DNA from: Anisus vortex
Lineage: Eukaryota > Mollusca > Gastropoda > Planorbidae
Assembly (NCBI GenBank): GCA_949126835.1
Contig: OX421497.1
Span: forward strand, 47,113,715 to 47,177,714
Direction: 5' to 3'
Length of the DNA: 64,000 bases
The notes under the pieces are model-generated. The model was not told the DNA's origin. It made no database searches and saw nothing but the letters and a program-made list of their open reading frames with translations. Positions 61,201-64,000 of this stretch are shown here, in pieces. Position numbers and translations under genes: made by a program. Each line of letters starts with the position of its first letter. Position 1 is the first letter of the stretch.

Positions 61201-62212
61201 AATAGAAAATGGATTTCATAAATAATTTTGAGAAATTGAAAACTGATTAATTACTTGTTGAGGATGTCTAAGTGGTGAGCGATTCTGATAGCCATCTTGA
61301 GGGTGGGGAGGTCGTATCGGTCTATTCTGATTCTGTGAAAAGTGGCCAGAGTTTTGATCCATGTTAACCATGTGGCCGCGGGGAGCAAACTGTTGCGTCC
61401 TGGTGGTAAATCCCTGCGGTTGACCGGGTCCAACATTGGAGCTGTTGCCGCAGTTGGTGTTGCTGTTCCCAGCTGGCTGTTTCATCATGGTGGCAGCATT
61501 CCTGTTGGGCTGAACCACCGTGCCCTGGGCGTGCTGTGGTTCCCCAGCGTGTTCACTGTAGCCGCCAGCTGTGTAGGACTGAGACACGAGTTGCTCTTGT
61601 TGTGAAATGCTGGCTACATTCTGCTGTTGCTGCTGACTGTCGGGTGATGCTTGCGGAGATCTCTGAGGGCTCAGTGTGGATGTGGGCAAGAAATCAGCCT
61701 AATGGTTAAAAACATTTTAGCTGTTCTTATATTCAGTTTTATATTCTTATATTAAGTATTATATTCTTATATTCAGTATTATATTCTTATATTCAGTATT
61801 ATATTCTTATATTCAGTTTTTTAATTTTTAATAAACAAATCAGTGCAGTCAAAATGAATGGTACTCCCATTATTAAAAAAATAATTATCCAAATGGTTTG
61901 AAAGACATTAATACTGCCCATAAAAATATTTTTCTATTTATAACTATGTAACTAAGGTACAATTATGAAAACTCACAAGCTCAATAATTAATGTATTAAA
62001 AAATTTATTTTAAGATTGAATGATTTAATTTTTCTTTTAAAAAAATAAATTGAATCAAGGCCTTTCATAAAAAAAAATCTGAATTTCTACTTGTCCAACA
62101 AGAAGTGCGGTACCTGTAAGTCGTGTTGGAATTCACCTGTAAGGTGACCTATATCATCATGAATTCCCATACCAGCCTTGATGGCATTGCTCCATTCTTG
62201 ACTGGCAGACAT
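31284..62212 (-). CDS. SENP6/7-type SUMO protease with Q/P-rich N-terminus, 25 exons
   Basis: Exons: 62212-62114, 61698-61255, 60380-59755, 59161-57164, 54025-53841, 53086-52984, 52547-52437, 49197-49145, 47830-47760, 47284-46927, 46167-46012, 44385-44210, 43601-43385, 43170-42985, 42597-42375, 42177-42046, 41701-41582, 40964-40836, 38238-38158, 38050-37939, 37839-37783, 35821-35757, 35276-35208, 34649-34496, 31751-31284. Together they give 2130 codons, in phase at every junction. C-terminal protease: [16 protein letters not shown] (1737-1752), catalytic His in [10 protein letters not shown] (1825), Asp in [10 protein letters not shown] (1908), Cys in [12 protein letters not shown] (1962). 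Long acidic/Ser loops between His and Asp are the SENP6/7 (Ulp2-class) hallmark; this class trims SUMO-2/3-type chains. Also seen: a CxxC-x9-CxxC knuckle (1238-1254), a likely SUMO-interacting motif [10 protein letters not shown] (1403-1412) and an acidic run near 1482-1497. Human SENP6/7 are about half this length; the extra is residues 1-1055. Confidence 0.85.
31875..32789. repeat. 26-bp minisatellite, about 35 copies (last intron of the protease gene)
   Basis: Unit AGTAACTATCAGAATGGACT CATTAA; copies are almost perfectly identical, which points to recent expansion or ongoing homogenisation. Confidence 0.97.
32845..33880. repeat. 45-bp minisatellite, about 23 copies (same intron)
   Basis: Unit ATCTATTTCTGGCTACTTAA CCCACCAACTGTGTTATGAT TCTGT. 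The unit is a multiple of three, giving an open 387-codon plus-strand frame of 15-residue repeats ([15 protein letters not shown]). It is antisense to and within an intron, so it is very probably not a gene. It follows directly after the 26-bp array. Confidence 0.97.
34726..35142. repeat. 22-bp minisatellite, about 19 copies (intron 23)
   Basis: Unit ACTATGTGTACAGTACTACA GA between exons 23 and 24. The array ends about 65 bp from the exon 23 donor. Open in all plus frames, hence several spurious ORFs. Confidence 0.97.
35400..35745. repeat. 36-bp minisatellite, about 9 copies (intron 22)
   Basis: Unit TCTGACAGATGACAATAGGC TACAGTGACAATAACA with more divergence than the neighbouring arrays. It ends about 12 bp from the exon 22 splice donor at 35756. 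Confidence 0.93.
36466..37678. mobile_element. 1.2-kb TIR element with TA target site (Tc1/mariner-style)
   Basis: The left end is CTGTATATACTCGCATATAA; the right end, complemented, is CTGTATATACTCGTGTATAA. Both are flanked by TA (36464-65 and 37679-80). Subterminal ATAAGTTGCACC / ATAAGTCGCA motifs occur at both ends. No transposase ORF; the interior contains several TAGGCCTA words. It lies in intron 21. Confidence 0.75.
38268..38455. repeat. 29-bp minisatellite, about 6 copies (intron 18)
   Basis: Unit CATTAGACACAAAGAACAGT TATAAGTAA, starting about 30 bp upstream of the exon 19 acceptor. Confidence 0.93.
38472..39290 (-). mobile_element. SINE family 2 split by another element
   Basis: Family-2 body at 38472-38618 (GATCTATAAGGCCGATC to CTCAGGGACACCCTC on the plus strand). 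The head is at about 39215-39290 (CTGGATTCAAACCCAGGAC, GGCCACCGTGTCCC). The two halves are complementary parts of one SINE. Confidence 0.75.
38617..39214 (-). mobile_element. About 600-bp unidentified GC-richer insertion with (AAG)n end
   Basis: On the minus strand it ends in an AATAGAAGAAGAAGAAGAAG tail, as a retroposon would. It contains the hairpin-like GTCGCTTTTTACGAC. A 161-codon plus ORF runs through it but has no recognisable domain, and the other frames are partly open too. I treat it as a retroposed element of unknown family inserted in the SINE. Confidence 0.5.
39420..40372 (+). mobile_element. Pogo/Tigger-like element, deleted, TA-flanked
   Basis: The left end is CAGTGGTACATCGGGTTACA; the right end, complemented, is CAGTGGTACCTCGTGTTACG; both flanked by TA. 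Between about 39802 and 39867 the plus strand encodes [19 protein letters not shown], the start of the CENP-B-type helix-turn-helix of pogo/Tigger transposases, then a stop. The rest of the transposase is missing. GTTTCAGGTTACAAA recurs near both ends. Confidence 0.8.
40127..40302. repeat. 43-bp minisatellite, 4 copies
   Basis: Unit TTTCATCTTGGAATGGATTG AGTTTATTGCATTGATTGAA ATG, inside the pogo-like element. Confidence 0.95.
40490..40735 (-). mobile_element. SINE family 2, near full length (intron 18)
   Basis: Complement: ACACGGTGGCTGTGCGGCAG head, GGTCCTAGGTTCGAATCCTG B-box, standard body to GATCTATTTGGTCTGAC. It lies about 100 bp from the exon 18 donor. Confidence 0.85.
41788..41856 (+). 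mobile_element. LINE fragment (RT C-terminal region)
   Basis: GAGTGGCATTCTCTCATGGA, ATAGGTTGCCTG and CAGGAAAATCAACAAC match 12083-12150. Very degraded, in intron 16. Confidence 0.55.
43266..43432 (-). repeat. 55-bp tandem triplication spanning the exon 13 splice donor
   Basis: The word ACACTTACATCTGACTTTAA, then AACAAATTCCTCTCAcGTTT ATAAGAAAAGACTAA occurs three times at a 55-bp period. On the minus strand each copy carries TTTAAAGTCAGAT followed by the donor GTAAGTG. Only the copy at 43380 is attached to the exon; the two intronic copies are decoy donors. Confidence 0.9.
43602..43752 (-). repeat. 69-bp tandem duplication spanning the exon 13 splice acceptor
   Basis: CTGAACACAGAGAGAGAGAG ACAGAAATTACAAG and downstream sequence repeat at 69 bp (43602, 43671, part of a third at 43740). 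On the minus strand the first two copies end TCTCTGTGTTCAG, the acceptor used by exon 13; the third has lost the AG context. Confidence 0.9.
43853..44012 (+). mobile_element. SINE family 1 (intron 12)
   Basis: Head TCGGCTGGCCCAGTGGTTGG, B-box CTGGGTTCTAACCC, tail TAATAATCTTCTTTCTAGAA, GGGACGTCTGT. Confidence 0.85.
44780..45895 (-). mobile_element. tRNA-headed SINE-like repeat, family 3, with MITE insertion
   Basis: Minus-strand head near 45790-45735 (CTAGCTCAGTGGTTAACGTA, then GGTTCGATTCTCCAGTTAG) and a tail near 44780 (GTGCAACGCCGGGCAATGTA). The body aligns closely with 51690-52150 once the MITE at 44931-45596 is removed. Confidence 0.7.
44931..45596. mobile_element. 666-bp TTAA-flanked MITE with perfect 15-bp TIRs
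   Basis: Both termini read CTCTTTCTCTCCGGA inwards and both are flanked by TTAA (44927-44930, 45597-45600). The TTAA target suggests a piggyBac-type element mobilised in trans. No transposase ORF. Confidence 0.85.
46325..46712. repeat. 51-52-bp minisatellite, about 7-8 copies (intron 10)
   Basis: Unit GGTTCTTCATTTTTACTATC AACTATATTAGAGTACTGAG AT plus a variable CTTTTGAAA or TTTTTTAAAA joint; the two joint types partly alternate. Confidence 0.93.
47912..49139. repeat. 41-bp minisatellite, about 30 copies (intron 8)
   Basis: Unit AATACATTAACAGCCACAGT CAGGTAGAAAGATGTTTTGT C with rare point variants (GGGTAG, GGTACA). The array ends about 5 bp from the exon 8 splice donor at 49144. Confidence 0.97.
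49381..49541 (+). mobile_element. SINE family 1 (intron 7)
   Basis: Head AGGCCGGCTGGTCCTGTGGT, B-box CAGGGTTCTATCCC, tail CATCTTCTATCTAGAAGGAA, CATCTGTAAACCTATAAG. Confidence 0.87.
50186..50402. repeat. 36-bp minisatellite, 6 copies (intron 7)
   Basis: Unit GCGAGCTAAATCTATAACAT ATAAAGTATGATGTTT. The preceding 180 bp contain looser GAGCTAAATT/GGAGCAAAATT relatives, so the array seems to have grown from a degenerate older repeat. Confidence 0.93.
50470..50870 (+). mobile_element. SINE-like family 3, plus orientation, with insertion in the tRNA-like head
   Basis: Head CGTCCCTAGCTGAGTGGATA, CATCCCGGACTGTCA, then about 95 bp of unrelated AT-rich DNA, then CATGCGGGAGACGGATGTTT GATTCTC (B-box). 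The tail is CAGGCAACGCCGAGCAATTT AGC, like family 3 elsewhere. Confidence 0.6.
50987..51422. mobile_element. Possible MITE with CAGG...CCTG ends
   Basis: The left end is CAGGGCCGTACAGAAAAATT; the right end, complemented, is CAGGATTCGTACAGCTCCTG. TTAAG lies directly outside both ends. CCAGGAGT recurs inside. The ends share only part of their sequence, so this is tentative. Confidence 0.45.
51690..52150 (-). mobile_element. SINE-like family 3, uninterrupted copy
   Basis: The head on the minus strand is CTAGCTAAGTGGTTAACGTA, TCAGACTGCCATGCAGGCGA, CCCGGGTTCGATTCTCC, a Gly/Lys-like tRNA relative. The body continues to 51700, where the CCGGGCAAT tail is decayed. It retains the pre-insertion sequence of the MITE site found filled in the 44780 copy. 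Confidence 0.75.
52560..52680. repeat. (AATAATACAAACAAAA)n, about 6 degenerate copies
   Basis: A-rich 16-18-bp repeat just upstream (gene sense) of the exon 7 acceptor at 52548. Confidence 0.85.
53478..53752 (-). mobile_element. SINE family 2, full length (intron 5)
   Basis: Complement: GGGGCACGGTGGCCCGGGCA head, GGTCCTGGGTTTGAATCCTG, standard body to TTAGTTTTGTCCGACAGG and an ATACTTTACTTTTT tail. Confidence 0.87.
54394..56808. repeat. 43-bp minisatellite, about 56 copies (intron 4)
   Basis: Unit GGAAATATAAGTGCTTGGGA TACAGGGAATTGTATCGGCT GGT. Two main variants (GATACAGGG, GAGACAGGG) are interspersed; a CCGTA insertion occurs in two copies (54666, 55014), implying block duplication. The unit is not a multiple of three but has no stop in any minus frame, which creates a spurious 639-codon frame. 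Confidence 0.98.
56815..57025. repeat. 47-bp minisatellite, about 4 copies (intron 4)
   Basis: Unit TATGTCTGGGGCTCTATGGG TTAAGGCAGTAAAATGCACA AACAATG, directly adjoining the 43-bp array and unrelated to it. Confidence 0.93.
57240..57450 (-). repeat. Coding 30-bp minisatellite at the end of exon 4
   Basis: The exon encodes about seven tandem 10-residue repeats of the type [10 protein letters not shown], with [10 protein letters not shown] and [10 protein letters not shown] variants; the DNA period is 30 bp so the frame is kept. Confidence 0.9.
61728..61822. repeat. 20-bp repeat, about 4-5 copies (intron 1)
   Basis: Unit TATATTCTTATATTCAGTAT, starting about 30 bp upstream of the exon 2 acceptor (minus strand). 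Confidence 0.93.
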
Positions 62213-62260
62213 GCCTGTAGTTTAGTTATCTAATACATCTGACACATAGAGGATTTCAAG
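62213..62260 (-). other. 5'UTR segment and splice acceptor of the protease gene
   Basis: The minus strand reads TCTGTTTACAG ending at 62261, then 48 bases to the ATG at 62212. A non-coding first exon further right is likely. Confidence 0.55.
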
Positions 62261-62494
62261 CTGTAAACAGATAAATTAAGTTTAAACTGGCTCTTTATAT
62301 TGAGTTTTTTATAGCCAAAAAAAAACATAAATAAAATGTTCAAACATAATAATAATAGGCCTATACAAGAAAGAAATGTTTTAAATCACACAAATACTGT
62401 TCTATAATCAAATGACTATAATCATTGACACTTGAGATTTTTTTATTGAAAACCTTTTATTTTAATTTTTACCTTCGTTTTTTTACCCCTACTG

Positions 62495-62685
62495 TTTTAC
62501 TTGTATATTAGGTCGGTTAATGCTACATTTATTTCCTTTCTCCTATGTTTGTAAAGTTTTAAATATTAGTAATTTAGTTTTATATCCTTTTTAGCCTAGA
62601 GAATTCTTGCTTGTATGTTGCTCAATGTTAAATGTGTTTACATGTTAGTTGGCAGAGCTATACAAAGAGAATTATTATTAATTTA
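62495..62685 (+). mobile_element. LINE 3'UTR fragment (same family as 15150-15370)
   Basis: TTAGGTCGGTTAATG, CCTATGTTTGTAAAGTTTTA, TTGGCAGAGCTATACAAA, then ATTATTATTA; same order as at 15180-15365, more diverged. Confidence 0.7.
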
Positions 62686-63253
62686 ATTTTAAAATATAAT
62701 TCCCCTATCTCTTCAAGCTATGTTTTACTTTTCAGAAATGGCTGTAATAGCTTGAATCAAGAAACAATTAAAATCTTATAAAGTTAAACAAAATCAAATT
62801 TGCAAGTAGTAAATTATAGCATGATGGTCTGTAACATATAGGAAAACAATTTCTGTAGGCCTACATCTTGAAAAGAGAACCACACTAATGACTTCAAGCA
62901 ATGGTTTACATTACTTAACAAACAAAGCAGCCCAAAAATTTGATATAAAGATGAGCATGAGTACAAAATTTTGAACTATTTACTATAAAGAAAATTCATA
63001 AAGGAAAACAATTCAACACCTCAATATAGTTACAATAGATATAGAGCAGTTTAATGTCAATAGCTCTTGCAATACTGTCAATAGACGAATAGTCAATAGG
63101 CCTAGATATACTATTCTAATAGGATTAGTGCATAGGGGCCTACTTTACATAGTTTACACACTATCAAAACAAATTCAATAGTAGCCTAACTACTAACAAG
63201 TAAGCCTGAAGCCTAAATTATAAACCATGCTTGGGAATAGGGATTACTACTAG

Positions 63254-63492
63254 CAGTGCTATTTTTGTGACCGGTACGGCGTATCTGCACATTTTTCCAT
63301 GTGGGAAAAAATTATTACTTTTCTTGTATTTTAACGTTTATTATTAATTTATTATACTATTAATTTTTTAAAATTGAATTATTTTAAAATTGAGTGCAAT
63401 AAGAATTAAAATATAAAATGCGAAATTGCTTGAAAAGTTAGGCAATCCATCACTGAGTACCGGCACGTATTTTTTTTACAAAAAAAGCACTG
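63254..63492. mobile_element. 239-bp hAT-type MITE
   Basis: The left end is CAGTGCTATTTTTGTGACCG; the right end, complemented, is CAGTGCTTTTTTTGTAAAAA, with GCCGGTACT/ACCGGTACGG just inside. TSDs actactag (63246-63253) and actactac (63493-63500) match 7 of 8. Confidence 0.75.
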
Positions 63493-63644
63493 ACTACTAC
63501 TTACTACTAGGTTTAGTCTCATAACTATGAACTAAATTGTCTAAATTTAAATATAGGCCTATAAGTTACTATAAGTATAAGTTATAAGGCCTATATTTTA
63601 GCCTACATTCCTATATTTTTAAATAGGCCTATTTTTTATGTTTA

Positions 63645-63725
63645 GGCAATTTATTATTATAGTATAGTCATAGTCTCATAGTATATATATTTATTATTAT
63701 AATATAGTCATAGTCTCATAGTAAA
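63645..63725. repeat. About 43-bp tandem duplication
   Basis: TTTATTATTATAxTATAGTC ATAGTCTCATAGTA is present twice with a TATATA spacer. Confidence 0.8.
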
Positions 63726-64000
63726 CTATAAAGAAAAAATATTTTATATAGTTTCATTGATTAAAGAATAACAATGTAGGTTCCAAGAGTCAAGAGTAGG
63801 TGAGATGCCTATGCAGGCCTGGCTAAACAGCTATGCATGCCTGGATAAGGCTGATAAGCAGCTATCGGCGACTATCGCTATGGCTATAGTATGTATGCAG
63901 AGTATAAATAATCAGATTGCCTGCCTAAGTAGACATAATTATATAGTAAGACAAAATAAAAGAGTGTGTAGTAAGTATGAGTGTCAGTAATGAGGAGCCA

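Larger units (their letters stand above)
57164..62212 (-). other. Exons 1-4: Q/P-rich N-terminal half of the protease gene (or a separate gene)
   Basis: Residues 1-1055. Exon 1 starts [20 protein letters not shown] with a 5'UTR acceptor just upstream. Exons 2-4 are dominated by Gln, Pro, Asn and Gly, with an acidic block ([19 protein letters not shown]) near residue 336 and another ([18 protein letters not shown]) in exon 4. Only [20 protein letters not shown], then [18 protein letters not shown] looks foldable. Exon 4 ends in a CAG/GTAAAA donor in the phase that exon 5 needs. Exon 5 has no in-frame ATG, so it needs an upstream exon. If the 2.8-kb intron 4 were really a gene boundary, exons 1-4 would be their own gene ending at the TAA directly after the donor. 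Confidence 0.65.

Overview
This is eukaryotic, intron-rich, AT-rich animal DNA. Gene content (a LanC-like protein and a SENP6/7-type SUMO protease), GT-AG introns, three tRNA-headed SINE families, LINE fragments and many hAT/mariner-type MITEs fit an invertebrate. A gastropod mollusc such as a freshwater pulmonate snail is my best guess, but that is inference only.

Layout. (1) 1-164: the 3' end of a plus-strand gene, then several kb of probable 3'UTR or intergenic DNA with a small hAT MITE and a foldback element. (2) 6086-9856, minus: a complete five-exon LANCL3-type gene, 422 codons, all phases agreeing. (3) 10-20 kb: a transposon-rich gap with a hAT MITE split by a CR1/jockey-group LINE, a 3.8-kb hAT-ended composite with a perfect 8-bp target-site duplication (TSD) holding other elements, and a decayed LINE with a C-terminal zinc finger. 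(4) 20989-24057, plus: a single-exon 1022-aa S/T/Q-rich protein of unknown function with four copies of a W-x-(I/V)-(V/I)-G-(V/L)-T motif and basic NLS-like clusters. (5) 24-31 kb: intergenic DNA with SINEs and a 45-bp minisatellite. (6) 31284-62212, minus: a gene modelled in 25 exons, 2130 codons, reading phase consistent at every junction. Its C-terminal third is a SENP6/7 (Ulp2-class) SUMO protease with visible His, Asp and Cys. Its N-terminal half is Q/P-rich with acidic tracts. (7) 62.2-64 kb: upstream DNA with a LINE 3' end and a hAT MITE.

The protease gene is the centrepiece. Its introns carry at least fourteen unrelated minisatellites, several ending within a few bases of splice sites. 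Exon 13 has its acceptor inside one tandem duplication and its donor inside another. The LANCL3 gene shows the same behaviour: its last codons and stop are repeated three times. The mobile DNA gives readable histories: a SINE/LINE pair sharing a 3' tail, a SINE inside a SINE, a TTAA-flanked MITE inside a SINE-like repeat whose sister copy preserves the empty site, and a pogo-like element with a relic of its transposase N-terminus. No operon, CRISPR, prophage or viral gene is visible.
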